Shown here: piece after piece, positions 17,198 through 24,561 of the stretch
How positions within the stretch are numbered: position 1 is the first letter of the stretch
Layout of the letters: every line of letters begins with the position of its first letter
Source of the DNA: Epsilonproteobacteria bacterium UBA6211
Lineage (GTDB): Bacteria; Campylobacterota; Campylobacteria; Campylobacterales; Arcobacteraceae
Direction: 5' to 3'
DNA: 49,844 nucleotides
Assembly: GCA_002421845.1 (NCBI GenBank)
Contig: DISL01000030.1
Coordinates: forward strand, 1 to 49,844
Notes under the pieces: model-generated
What the model was told of the DNA's origin: nothing
The model's database searches: none
Seen by the model: the letters and a program-made list of their open reading frames with translations, nothing else
Program-made: the position numbers and the translations under genes

Positions 17198-17264
17198 ATT
17201 AATTTAAAATTCCTTGTAATGATACCGCTTTAAACGCTTTTTATGATTTAAAGTGATATTAGGC

Positions 17265-17270
17265 TATAAT
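17265..17270 (+). promoter_or_regulatory. -10 element of hemW
   Basis: A consensus TATAAT in GGCTATAATTTTACC. Transcription would begin near 17277, about 17 bases before the TTG start, with a GAGGG ribosome-binding site at 17281-17285. No matched -35 box is apparent. Confidence 0.65.
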
Positions 17271-17293
17271 TTTACCAAAAGAGGGTTTAAAAA

Positions 17294-18346
17294 TTGCTTT
17301 TATATATACACATACCGTTTTGTGACAGTAAATGTTTTTACTGTTCCTTTAATTCTTACGTTGATAAGTTCCATTTAAAGCAGAATTATATGGAAAGCTT
17401 ATACAAAGAACTTGAATACGAGTTGAAAAATAACAAAAACACTATTTCTACGGTTTTTATAGGAGGAGGTACTCCAAGTAGCGTAAATCAAGAGTTATAC
17501 GCTCCTATCTTTACACTTTTAAAGGGGTATATTAATAATACAACAGAGATTACCGTAGAGTCAAATCCAAATAGTGCAACAGAAGAATGGCAACAATATA
17601 TGTATGATTTGGGTGTTAATCGTATTAGTTTCGGTGTGCAAAGTTTCAATGATGAGAAGCTTAAATTTCTAGGTAGGTCACATAACGCTAATAGGGCTAT
17701 AAAAGCTATACAAATAGCAAAATGTATAGGTTTTAATAGTATTAATTGTGATATTATATATGGAAGTACCATGGATACGAAAGAGTTGATTTTAAATGAC
17801 CTACAAACTGCAAAAGAGCTTGGTGTACATCATATTAGTAGTTATAGCTTAACACTTGAAGAGGGTACGAAGTTTTGGGATATGAAAGATATTTGTATAG
17901 ATGATGAAGAGATGAGCTGTTTTGTGATAGAGTCCCTAAAAGAGCTAGGATATAATCAATACGAAATATCAAATTTTGCAAAAAATAATAAATATCAATC
18001 AATTCACAACCTTGGATACTGGGAATACAAAGAGTATTTAGGAGTAGGTTGCGGAGCAGTGGGACGAATAGGGAATAAAAGGTATTATAAACCAAAATCT
18101 ATAGAAGAGTATATTCAAAATCCTTTTGCAAAAGAGTATGAAGAGCTAAGCGAAGAGGATATAAAAACGGAAAAAGTGCTGTTGGGGCTTAGGTCTAAGG
18201 TGGGCGTAGAGATAAATCTTCTAAATATGGAAGAAAAAGCAAAACTAAAAGAGCTTGAAGAGGCTAACAAAATCACTATAATTGATGGAAGATTTTATAA
18301 TAACGACTATTTACTTTCTGATGAAATAGCTCTTTATTTATTGTGA
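17294..18346 (+). CDS. hemW: Radical SAM heme chaperone HemW
   Basis: A 350-residue cytoplasmic radical SAM protein, formerly called oxygen-independent coproporphyrinogen III oxidase-like; HemW binds heme and hands it to membrane acceptors. The 4Fe-4S motif is C10-DSK-C14-FY-C17, the HemW-type CxxxCxxC very close to the N-terminus, in the stretch YIHIPFCDSKCFYCSF. FIGGGTPS, VNRISFGVQSF, NCDIIYG, SSYSLTLEEGT and YEISNFAK are further family signatures; true HemN has a different start. The start codon is TTG: it gives the usual HemW N-terminus and has GAGGG eight bases upstream. prmC follows after 16 bp. Confidence 0.93.
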   Translation: MLLYIHIPFCDSKCFYCSFNSYVDKFHLKQNYMESLYKELEYELKNNKNTISTVFIGGGTPSSVNQELYAPIFTLLKGYINNTTEITVESNPNSATEEWQQYMYDLGVNRISFGVQSFNDEKLKFLGRSHNANRAIKAIQIAKCIGFNSINCDIIYGSTMDTKELILNDLQTAKELGVHHISSYSLTLEEGTKFWDMKDICIDDEEMSCFVIESLKELGYNQYEISNFAKNNKYQSIHNLGYWEYKEYLGVGCGAVGRIGNKRYYKPKSIEEYIQNPFAKEYEELSEEDIKTEKVLLGLRSKVGVEINLLNMEEKAKLKELEEANKITIIDGRFYNNDYLLSDEIALYLL

Positions 18347-18351
18347 TTTGG

Positions 18352-18357
18352 TATAAT
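18352..18357 (+). promoter_or_regulatory. TATAAT immediately upstream of prmC
   Basis: A consensus TATAAT ends five bases before the prmC ATG at 18363. Initiation at the usual 6-7 base distance would fall on or next to the A of the ATG. No purine-rich ribosome-binding site is visible before this ATG, so a leaderless prmC transcript is possible. Confidence 0.4.
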
Positions 18358-18362
18358 ACGAT

Positions 18363-19190
18363 ATGACTATACAACAATTTATAAAAGAGAACATTATCAA
18401 GCTAAAAGGCATAACTGATATACCCCAAAAAGAGTTATACATACTTTTGGGATTTGTGATGCAAAAAGATTTTATTTGGCTTACTTTAAACAACTTGTAT
18501 ATCCTTAAAGAGGAATATTTGGATACACTCAATAAGTATGTGGAACTACGAGCAAATGCCTATCCTATCGAATATATCACGGGTGTTGCATCATTTTATA
18601 GTGAAGAATTTGAAGTGCGTGACGGTGTTTTGATACCAAGACCGGAAACTGAGATTTTGATAGATAAAGCTTATGAAATATTATCCAAAATATCTTCACC
18701 TAAAGTGCTTGAAATAGGTGTAGGAAGCGGTATCATTTCTACAATGTTGGCAAAAAAAATACCTGATATAAAGATAATAGCGGTGGATATAAATCCAAAG
18801 GCTTTGGAGTTGTCTTTACAAAATGCACTTAAGCATCAGGTTGCAGATAAAATAGAGTTTAGATTATCCGATATGTTTGAAAATGTGCAAGGTGAGTATT
18901 TTGATATGCTAGTATCAAATCCTCCTTATATCGCAAGTGATTTCGTACTGCCGAAAAATGTTACCTATGAGCCGAAAGAGGCACTATTTGGCGGTATCAA
19001 AGGTGATGAAATGATAATATCTATGATTGAAGAGTGTAAAGATAGGAATATTAAATATTTTTGTTGTGAGATGGGCTATGACCAAAAAGAGGTATTTATG
19101 AAAGAGTTTTTGAAATACGAGTGTGAGTTTGAATTTTATGAGGATTATAGCGGATTTGATAGGGGATTTACTTTAGAATTTAAGGGGTGA
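18363..19190 (+). CDS. prmC: Release factor glutamine methyltransferase
   Basis: A 275-residue SAM-dependent methyltransferase that N5-methylates the GGQ glutamine of peptide-chain release factors. The N-terminal helical domain covers about 1-85, ending in YPIEYITG and the conserved IPRPETE (91-97). The SAM-binding motif is LEIGVGSGIIS (116-126), followed by VDINPKAL, and the catalytic NPPY is at 186-189 in VSNPPYIASDF. The family-typical YEPKEALFGG follows. Length is normal. It is 16 bp downstream of hemW and its end overlaps the region just before the M48 lipoprotein gene. Confidence 0.94.
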   Translation: MTIQQFIKENIIKLKGITDIPQKELYILLGFVMQKDFIWLTLNNLYILKEEYLDTLNKYVELRANAYPIEYITGVASFYSEEFEVRDGVLIPRPETEILIDKAYEILSKISSPKVLEIGVGSGIISTMLAKKIPDIKIIAVDINPKALELSLQNALKHQVADKIEFRLSDMFENVQGEYFDMLVSNPPYIASDFVLPKNVTYEPKEALFGGIKGDEMIISMIEECKDRNIKYFCCEMGYDQKEVFMKEFLKYECEFEFYEDYSGFDRGFTLEFKG

Positions 19191-19195
19191 TTGTT

Positions 19196-19954
19196 ATGAA
19201 AAAATATATAGGATTTTTGGTAGCTTTGTTTCTTTTTACCGGTTGTGCGGTAAGTAAAGCACCTGTTACAAATAGAACACAGCTTATATTGATACCTACT
19301 GAGAAAGAATTGGCTTTGGGTGAAGAGAGTTTCAAACAGACTCTAAAAGATATGAAAGTTAGTTCTGATATGGTTCAAACAAAAAGAGTTATGAATATAG
19401 GTGCAAGACTTGCAAATGTGGCTAAAAGAGATGATTTTAATTGGGAATTTGCTCTTGTGGAAAGTGATGAAGTCAATGCTTTTTGTTTACCTGGCGGTAA
19501 GATAGTGGTTTATACGGGGATTTTTAAAGTAGCCAAAACAGATGATGCACTAGCTACGGTAATAGCTCATGAAATAGGACATGCCATAGCTAGACACGGT
19601 GCAGAGAGGATGAGTATGGGGCTTGTGACCGGCTTGGTAGGAGTGGTTGCAAATGTTGCTTTGTCAAGAAACCATTCAGAACATTTACAGACTTTTAATA
19701 TAGCTTACGGGCTTGGTGCAACTTATGGAGTTATACTACCTTATAGTAGAATGCAAGAGTTTGAAGCCGATGAAATAGGGATTGATTTGATGCATAAAGC
19801 AGGATTTGACATAAATAAAGCTTTATCTTTTTGGATAGATATGAAAAATCAATCAAAGGGTAAAAGTGTCCCTGAATTTGCCTCTACACACCCTAGCGAC
19901 GAAGCTAGAATCGAGAGCTTAAAAACTGTAATATCAAGATACAATAAACGCTAA
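19196..19954 (+). CDS. M48-family metalloprotease lipoprotein
   Basis: A 252-residue envelope protease of the M48 (LoiP/Oma1-like) family, expected to act in outer-membrane or envelope protein quality control. The lipoprotein signal is MKKYIGFLVALFLFTGC with C17 as the lipidated residue. The zinc site is H125-E-I-G-H129, with the third ligand in EFEADEIGIDLM about 65 residues later. LPGGKIVVYTGIF and STHPSDEARIESL are family signatures. An in-frame GTG at 19187 exists, but the ATG at 19196 gives a clean signal peptide and has AAGGGG about eight bases upstream. The stop overlaps by 4 bp with the convergent FlhB-like gene. Confidence 0.92.
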   Translation: MKKYIGFLVALFLFTGCAVSKAPVTNRTQLILIPTEKELALGEESFKQTLKDMKVSSDMVQTKRVMNIGARLANVAKRDDFNWEFALVESDEVNAFCLPGGKIVVYTGIFKVAKTDDALATVIAHEIGHAIARHGAERMSMGLVTGLVGVVANVALSRNHSEHLQTFNIAYGLGATYGVILPYSRMQEFEADEIGIDLMHKAGFDINKALSFWIDMKNQSKGKSVPEFASTHPSDEARIESLKTVISRYNKR

Positions 19955-20226
19955 CTCTTCTTACTTATATCATAAATAAAACTAAAAATCTCGGCTACGG
20001 CTTTGTAAAGCTCGGTTGGGATTTCTTGGTTTAATTCTAACTGTGATAACAACTCCACCAAATCTCTATCTTGTTTTATGGGAATATTGTTTGCCTGTGC
20101 TATTTCGATGATTTTTTGGGCAACTTCAGCTTTACCCTTTGCTAGTAGTTTTGGTGCATTGTCTGCTCCCATATCATACCCTAGTGCTGCTGCTTTTTTG
20201 ATAAACGGTTTGTTGTTATTTGTCAT
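19951..20226 (-). CDS. FlhB C-terminal-like protein (FhlB type)
   Basis: A 91-residue protein homologous to the cytoplasmic C-terminal domain of the flagellar export switch FlhB. AAALGYDMGADNAPKLLAKG, then EIAQANNIPIKQDRDLVELL and ELYKAVAEIFSFIYD, follow the FlhB-C pattern (AAALxYD, APxLxAKG, A..N.IPI). The NPTH autocleavage site and transmembrane helices of full FlhB are absent, as in stand-alone FhlB/YlqH proteins. It overlaps the FliK-like gene by four bases (ATGA type), so the two are coupled; this pairing suggests a role in switching flagellar export specificity, but the role of FhlB is only partly known. Confidence 0.88.
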   Translation of the reverse strand: MTNNNKPFIKKAAALGYDMGADNAPKLLAKGKAEVAQKIIEIAQANNIPIKQDRDLVELLSQLELNQEIPTELYKAVAEIFSFIYDISKKS

Positions 20227-21818
20227 ATTTTAATATCCAAAGAGTGCATTTGGCTAGATTGATCTATATTTTGTGCATAAGGATTTGTATTTTTTTGTTT
20301 GTCTATGATTTTTATTCCCATTAGATTAAATTCCGCTTTATTTAAAGCACCCCTTAAAAGCTTTAGATTATCTTGCAAAATAGCCTTAAAATCGTGATTT
20401 TGTACTGAAAAAGATATATCTATAGTCTCTTTGCCAAAAAGCGACACCATGACTTTTATATTGCCGTAGCTTTGTAGCTCCAAATCTATCTCGCAATATG
20501 TTTTCTCTTCATCTTTTCTCGTGTAGATAGTGCCACCGACCAAATCTTCCCAATAAAACGGCATATAAAAATAGTTTCCGTTGCCGTAAAGCGACATAAG
20601 CTGAAAGTACTCTATTTGTGCTATTAGTTTTTCCGTTTGGTTTAGGATATTTTGATTTGGTGTTGATTGTTGAGCTTGGGTTGATTCCGTGCTTTGCGTA
20701 GCAGAGGATTGGACTTTGTTGGATATGGTATTTGAGTTTGATTGAGCGTATGGGTTGTTTTCCATTCTCAAAGGGATATTCGTATTTCTTTGGTTGTTTG
20801 CATGTTGTGCGTGAATATTATCCGTATTTTGCGGATTTTGTTGGATTTGTTGCTGATTGGTTATGTTTTGGTTTTGTGCCGTATTTGTTTGTATCGTTTG
20901 GTTTGTAAATTGTGATTGCAATGTATTTGGTTGGTTTTGTTGTAACGGCTGTTGTTGGATATTTGGCTGTTGCATTTGTTGGGTATTTGGAATAGGTTGC
21001 TGTGTTATGGGCTGTTGCGTCTGTGGTTGTACTTGTGGGCTTTGACCTTGTTGCGGTACTTGTGGTTGAGTGCTTATTTGTTGGGTCGTTGGTTGCGGTG
21101 CTTGAGGTTGTGTTTGTGTACCTTGGACTTGGGGTTGTGGTGTGTGCCCTTGAGTTTGTGGGGTTACTGCTTGTTGCATAGTTTGTTGTGGAGTCATAGT
21201 CGATTGAGTCGTAGTCGTTTGTAGTTGCGGATTTTGTGGCTGTGTAGCTATGTTTTGCTGTGGTGTAGTTTGTGGCATAGTTGTTTGAGTCACGGTAGGT
21301 TTGGCGTTTTGAATCTCGTTTTTCAACTGCAACAATACGGCTTTTATATCTTTTGTCAAGTCTTGCATCTGTGTATCGTTACCTGTTGCCATTTTGAGAA
21401 GATTTGATTCCATAAAAATACCGCTATTTAGTAAAGAATTTTGTAAAATTTGCGGTTGAAGGTTTTTGATATGGGTTAAAAGAGTGTTGATATTTTGAGA
21501 ATTTTGTGTTTGATTTTGATTTAACATCGTAACCAATTCTTTTATGTTTTCTCCGAAACTTCCGCTATTTTTGACCGTTGGATTGTTCTTTAGCATCTCA
21601 AAAATTGCATTTTGAGGTGTATCACCGTTTTTGATTACTTGAAAGATGTTTTTCAGAAACTCTGCAGGATTTAGTTGGTTTGATACGTTCGGTATGTTTG
21701 ATTGGGGAGTGTTTTGCATCAACATATCTAGCAAAGGATTTGCTTTTTGGTTGATTAGATTGATTATTTGTGTAGTAGCTTGTGCATTTTGATTTAACGT
21801 ACTATTTTGTAATATCAC
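20223..21818 (-). CDS. FliK-like flagellar hook-length control protein
   Basis: A 531-residue protein with a long low-complexity middle and a structured C-terminus. Residues about 185-400 are extremely rich in Gln, Thr, Pro and Asn (many TTQ, QPQ and QQP repeats), matching the unfolded molecular-ruler part of hook-length proteins. The C-terminal part (about 430-515) includes YGNIKVMVSLFGKETIDISFSVQ and LRGALNKAEF, like the FliK C-terminal (Flg_hook) domain that contacts FlhB. It is followed by and overlaps the FlhB-C-like gene. FliK itself is poorly conserved, and a general T3SS-associated Gln-rich protein is the alternative. The repetitive coding creates Trp/Cys/Leu-rich false frames on the plus strand. 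Confidence 0.72.
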   Translation of the reverse strand: MILQNSTLNQNAQATTQIINLINQKANPLLDMLMQNTPQSNIPNVSNQLNPAEFLKNIFQVIKNGDTPQNAIFEMLKNNPTVKNSGSFGENIKELVTMLNQNQTQNSQNINTLLTHIKNLQPQILQNSLLNSGIFMESNLLKMATGNDTQMQDLTKDIKAVLLQLKNEIQNAKPTVTQTTMPQTTPQQNIATQPQNPQLQTTTTQSTMTPQQTMQQAVTPQTQGHTPQPQVQGTQTQPQAPQPTTQQISTQPQVPQQGQSPQVQPQTQQPITQQPIPNTQQMQQPNIQQQPLQQNQPNTLQSQFTNQTIQTNTAQNQNITNQQQIQQNPQNTDNIHAQHANNQRNTNIPLRMENNPYAQSNSNTISNKVQSSATQSTESTQAQQSTPNQNILNQTEKLIAQIEYFQLMSLYGNGNYFYMPFYWEDLVGGTIYTRKDEEKTYCEIDLELQSYGNIKVMVSLFGKETIDISFSVQNHDFKAILQDNLKLLRGALNKAEFNLMGIKIIDKQKNTNPYAQNIDQSSQMHSLDIKI

Positions 21819-21876
21819 ATATCAACCTTTTTGTTAATATCAGTTGGTAGATACTAGTATCTTTAAGCTATATATT

Positions 21877-22230
21877 TTATAAAGCAGATTTTATCTCTCT
21901 AATAATTTGTGCAAAAACAGGTAAGTTGAATCTAATCACATCTTCTATAATATTGTCATCAGTGCTATCATAATCGTGTGCTATATAATTTCTAACTGCA
22001 CTAATTCCTTTTAAATCTTTATTATCAAAATGTTCGAGGATTTTAAATTCATTATCATCCTTGAGCTTGGCAAATTGTTCAGCTATTCTTATGATATTCA
22101 TTCTTATGGCAGGTTTCATAACTTTATCTTCGATAGCATGTGATACTTTGAGGTTATTATTGGATAAAATAAAATTTATATTATCTATACATTCGATGAT
22201 TTTATCTAACCTATGAATAGCACTAGACAT
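21877..22230 (-). CDS. hepT: HepT-type HEPN ribonuclease toxin
   Basis: A 117-residue all-helical HEPN protein (DUF86 type). The RX4HXY motif is present: R80-N-Y-I-A-H85-D-Y87. In HepT/MntA systems R and H form the RNase site of the HEPN dimer, and the tyrosine is AMPylated by the partner MntA to silence it. The start overlaps the end of the nucleotidyltransferase gene by 8 bp, so antitoxin and toxin are co-translated with the antitoxin first. All key residues are intact, so the toxin is probably functional. Family knowledge comes from the Shewanella HepT/MntA pair; activity here is inference. Confidence 0.9.
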   Translation of the reverse strand: MSSAIHRLDKIIECIDNINFILSNNNLKVSHAIEDKVMKPAIRMNIIRIAEQFAKLKDDNEFKILEHFDNKDLKGISAVRNYIAHDYDSTDDNIIEDVIRFNLPVFAQIIREIKSAL

Positions 22231-22522
22231 TTATTAAACCACTTAGTATTTTTTTATTGTTTGCTGATACAAAGTCAACTTTAGTTTTGAATATGGATTG
22301 TAATTCATTTTTGATATCATCTATTCTTAAAATTTTAGAAAATCCATCAATATACTTTTCTGAAAATTTATTATAGTTTAAGTTGTAAGCTATATCAATA
22401 TCACTGTATTCATTCTGGTTATTGTCTGCATAACTACCGAATAATCCAATGATTTCAATTCCTTCACTTTGATAAATAGGTTTTAACTCTTTGAGTTTAT
22501 TTAATATATCTTCTTTTTTCAT
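22223..22522 (-). CDS. mntA: MntA-type nucleotidyltransferase antitoxin
   Basis: A 99-residue minimal nucleotidyltransferase. The catalytic signature GSX10DXD is exact: G29-S30, ten residues, D41-I-D43, in GLFGSYADNN...YSDIDI. MntA antitoxins use this site to AMPylate the HEPN partner. The frame can be extended upstream to 22558, but the ATG at 22522 gives the usual start MKKEDILNKLKEL and is preferred. It overlaps the hepT start by 8 bp. It is separated from the hipBST genes on the same strand by about 64 bp. Confidence 0.88.
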   Translation of the reverse strand: MKKEDILNKLKELKPIYQSEGIEIIGLFGSYADNNQNEYSDIDIAYNLNYNKFSEKYIDGFSKILRIDDIKNELQSIFKTKVDFVSANNKKILSGLINV

Positions 22523-22585
22523 AGTGACTATTCTATCAAAGATTTTTATAAAAGTCAATCAAATATACTACGACAAATGAGTGAA

Positions 22586-23596
22586 CTATTTTTTTACTAT
22601 ATAATTAATTCGTCCAAGCCTTTGTTTGTATGTATTCAAATAAAATTCCTTTGCATTGTCACTTAGAAAAGAATTTATAACTTTTTTTTCAATCTTATCC
22701 AAAGATTCATTTGCTAATTTAAAAATCTTTTCTACTCTTATTTGAGGTAGTTCAATTAGTTTTGCAAAATATACAAAATCAGCATATGTATAATACCCTA
22801 CTGCTTCAAAAGTAGGAGTATAATAATCCTCAATCAAAGACAACGCCATATCACCGTATTTTTCATTTATATGATACCGTGTGTTTAATAAATCATAATT
22901 TGGTGTTAATGTATATTCGTTGCTATTTGGCTTACTATATAAGGAGAAATTTTTAAGATGTGCATCACCGTTTGCTATAAGATAATTTAAAAGCACCCTT
23001 TTAAAAAAATCTTCTACCGTTATTTTATGACTGGCAACAAAGTTTTTAATCAACCTTGAACACCCCAAATAGTCAGAAGAGTCATATTTATAATCTTTGC
23101 CGTGTGTTGACGGTGTTGTATTCATTAGTGATGCAAAATCTTCTTGGTCATATTTTTTACCGTCGCTATCATAATCAAATCTTTTGGTAATATATGCCAA
23201 CTCACCGTCACTAAACTCAACAATCCCACAATGAGCCGTATTTATCTTAAATATCTCTTTGGAAATAAGCATAGATAAATGTTCATTTGCCGGTATATCT
23301 TCCAAATTTAAGGCATTATCGTGTATTGGTATGGGCTTTAAAATATATTTACCGTTTTTTGCCGTCGGTATTAAATTTTTGCTAGAATCAAAAGCCAATG
23401 ATATTTTGTCTTGTACCCCTGATATTGACATTTTGTCTGACATTTCAGCTCTTTTGTTTATGAACTCTTTTCGGTCGAAGGTGAGCTTCTTTGGCACTGT
23501 TTTATCAAAAAGTTCACTGATACATTTTGGACAATAATTATTTTTTAGATTGTTAGTCTCTTTTAAACAAGCATAACATTTCGATTTGAGTGGCAT
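22586..23596 (-). CDS. hipT: HipT-like serine/threonine kinase toxin (HipBST system)
   Basis: A 336-residue HipA-fold kinase that lacks the N-terminal subdomain of HipA, which is instead encoded by the gene just upstream. Residues 7-25 have a C-x2-C...C-x2-C zinc-ribbon-like pattern (CYAC, CPKC). The Gly-rich loop reads S57-I-S59-G-x-Q, matching the SIS autophosphorylation motif described for E. coli HipT (S57, S59). The catalytic loop is NGDAHLKNFSLY and the metal site is in TPNYDLLNTRY. Toxins of this type phosphorylate tryptophanyl-tRNA synthetase in E. coli; the target here is unknown. It starts 2 bp after hipS. Gene order hipB-hipS-hipT and the split domain identify the tripartite class. 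Confidence 0.87.
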   Translation of the reverse strand: MPLKSKCYACLKETNNLKNNYCPKCISELFDKTVPKKLTFDRKEFINKRAEMSDKMSISGVQDKISLAFDSSKNLIPTAKNGKYILKPIPIHDNALNLEDIPANEHLSMLISKEIFKINTAHCGIVEFSDGELAYITKRFDYDSDGKKYDQEDFASLMNTTPSTHGKDYKYDSSDYLGCSRLIKNFVASHKITVEDFFKRVLLNYLIANGDAHLKNFSLYSKPNSNEYTLTPNYDLLNTRYHINEKYGDMALSLIEDYYTPTFEAVGYYTYADFVYFAKLIELPQIRVEKIFKLANESLDKIEKKVINSFLSDNAKEFYLNTYKQRLGRINYIVKK

Positions 23597-23598
23597 TT

Positions 23599-23925
23599 TT
23601 ATACCTTTATCGGTTCGATAGTGACAGAACCTATAGTGTTTTCTTTTGTGGTCATCAAAAGCCTTGAGAAATCATCACTCATATCAATTCTGAGAGTTTT
23701 GCATTGTATCTCTTTGAGTGTTCCTTCGCTTAACATATTGAAGAAAAAAGGGAAAAGATTTTGTGAGACAAACGGCTCTTTTTGTAGTCTTAAATTAGGG
23801 CTTATGGCTTTGGCTTCTTTTGAGTTAATGTATTGTAAATCGTATTCAAATATATATTTATCCTCATTTTCTTTTGATAGTAGCCCTATATAAACGCCGT
23901 TTCTATATACTTTACCTTGTTGCAT
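23599..23925 (-). CDS. hipS: HipS-like antitoxin (detached HipA N-subdomain)
   Basis: A 108-residue protein equivalent to the N-terminal subdomain 1 of HipA: GKVYRNGVYIGLLSKE, FEYDLQY, AISPNLRLQKEPF and LFPFFFNMLSEGTLKE follow the Couple_hipA pattern. In HipBST systems this separate piece, HipS, is the antitoxin that inhibits HipT. The frame extends to 23949, but the ATG at 23925 has AAGGAT five bases upstream and gives the family start, so it is chosen; it overlaps the hipB 3' end by 14 bp. hipT follows after 2 bp. A normal HipA split by a frameshift is the alternative, but each gene has its own start and the split is at the domain boundary. Confidence 0.83.
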   Translation of the reverse strand: MQQGKVYRNGVYIGLLSKENEDKYIFEYDLQYINSKEAKAISPNLRLQKEPFVSQNLFPFFFNMLSEGTLKEIQCKTLRIDMSDDFSRLLMTTKENTIGSVTIEPIKV

Positions 23926-24130
23926 TTTTATCCTTTGTGATGACGACAAGTTCCAGACCTAGAACATCTAAAATTTTCTCTATAGTCTTAATAGTAGGAT
24001 TTGATTTTCCATTTTCTATATTTGAAAGTCTCGGGATACTGATATTTGAATAGTCTGCTATATCAGACATTTCAAGGTTAAGCTCTTTTCTTCTTTGTTG
24101 TATATCTTTACCAAGTTTTTTGATAGTCAT
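23912..24130 (-). CDS. hipB: HipB-like HTH repressor
   Basis: A 72-residue XRE-family DNA-binding protein. The helix-turn-helix lies at about residues 8-60: LGKDIQQRRKELNLEMSDIA, then ISIPRLSNIENGKSNPTIKTIEKILDVL. It is the first gene of hipB-hipS-hipT and is expected to repress the operon with the other two proteins as co-repressors. A GTG two codons upstream (24136) is possible, but the ATG at 24130 has AGGGAG five bases before it. Immediately upstream are three matching palindromes (24145-24160, 24206-24221, 24267-24282) that are good candidates for its operators. Confidence 0.88.
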   Translation of the reverse strand: MTIKKLGKDIQQRRKELNLEMSDIADYSNISIPRLSNIENGKSNPTIKTIEKILDVLGLELVVITKDKNATR

Positions 24131-24144
24131 TGCCACTCCCTAAG

Positions 24145-24160
24145 TTATCTTATAAGATAA
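24145..24160. promoter_or_regulatory. HipB operator candidate 1 (perfect palindrome)
   Basis: TTATCTTATAAGATAA is a perfect 16-bp palindrome 14 bp upstream of the hipB start codon. It contains a TATAAG that could serve as the -10 box, so binding there would block transcription. TATC/GATA arms recall the TATCC-N8-GGATA operator of E. coli HipB. Confidence 0.7.
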
Positions 24161-24205
24161 ATAATAAACCATTTTCTATATTTATACTTATTTGAAGCTT
24201 ATAGA

Positions 24206-24221
24206 TTACTTTATAATATAA
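24206..24221. promoter_or_regulatory. HipB operator candidate 2 (degenerate)
   Basis: TTACTTTATAATATAA matches the perfect palindrome in 13 of 16 positions and begins exactly 61 bp after it. Alone it would be unremarkable in AT-rich DNA; its spacing is the argument. Confidence 0.5.
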
Positions 24222-24266
24222 ATAAGTAGTATTTTATAGTACTTATTATTAATCTATGCTTATATT

Positions 24267-24282
24267 TTATGTTATAAGATAA
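24267..24282. promoter_or_regulatory. HipB operator candidate 3
   Basis: TTATGTTATAAGATAA matches the perfect palindrome in 15 of 16 positions and begins exactly 61 bp after candidate 2. The remainder of the region to 24418 is AT-rich and shows no gene. Confidence 0.6.
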
Positions 24283-24445
24283 ATATGTTATGTTTTGTAA
24301 TATTTATTGATTTTAAATTTAATAAAAACAATCATAAAAAATCAACCAAAAAGTTACATATTTTGTACGCCTTTTTTGATATAATTTTTATTTTATTATT
24401 AAGTAATGCTATAGCTTACTAAAGATGGTGGAAATATTCTCTTCC

Positions 24446-24477
24446 ACTCGTTCCAAATGTCCTCATTGGGAACGCAT
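24446..24477 (+). repeat. REP-like palindrome, left copy
   Basis: A 32-bp hairpin-forming element that starts ACTCGTTCCAAATG and ends CATTGGGAACGCAT. The stem runs 49-59 against 64-74 (last two digits of position) with one A-G mismatch and loop TCCT. The reverse complement of the right copy at 24530-24561 matches it in most positions, with identical outer ends ACTCGTTCCAAA and TTGGGAA, and CAT at the edge. CTCGTTCC...GGGAA elements are widespread dispersed palindromes of the REP type. Confidence 0.75.
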
Positions 24478-24529
24478 ATAATAGCACGAATGTAGAGAGT
24501 GTATAATGATAATTAGAAGAGACAAAAGT

Positions 24530-24561
24530 ATGTATTCCCAAGCTGGGGCTTTGGAACGAGT
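24530..24561 (-). repeat. REP-like palindrome, right copy (inverted)
   Basis: The same 32-bp element in the opposite orientation, ending GGAACGAGT on the plus strand. Stem: TTCC (535-538) with GGAA (553-556), C-T mismatch, then AAGC/GCTT, loop TGGG. The inner stem differs from the left copy (AAGC versus AATG), but both arms changed together, so base pairing is preserved. The two copies are 52 bp apart and form a REPIN-like doublet. Confidence 0.75.

Noticed and set aside
20857..21407. Plus-strand frames rich in Trp, Cys, Leu
   Set aside because: They mirror the Gln/Thr/Pro-rich middle of the FliK-like gene on the minus strand.
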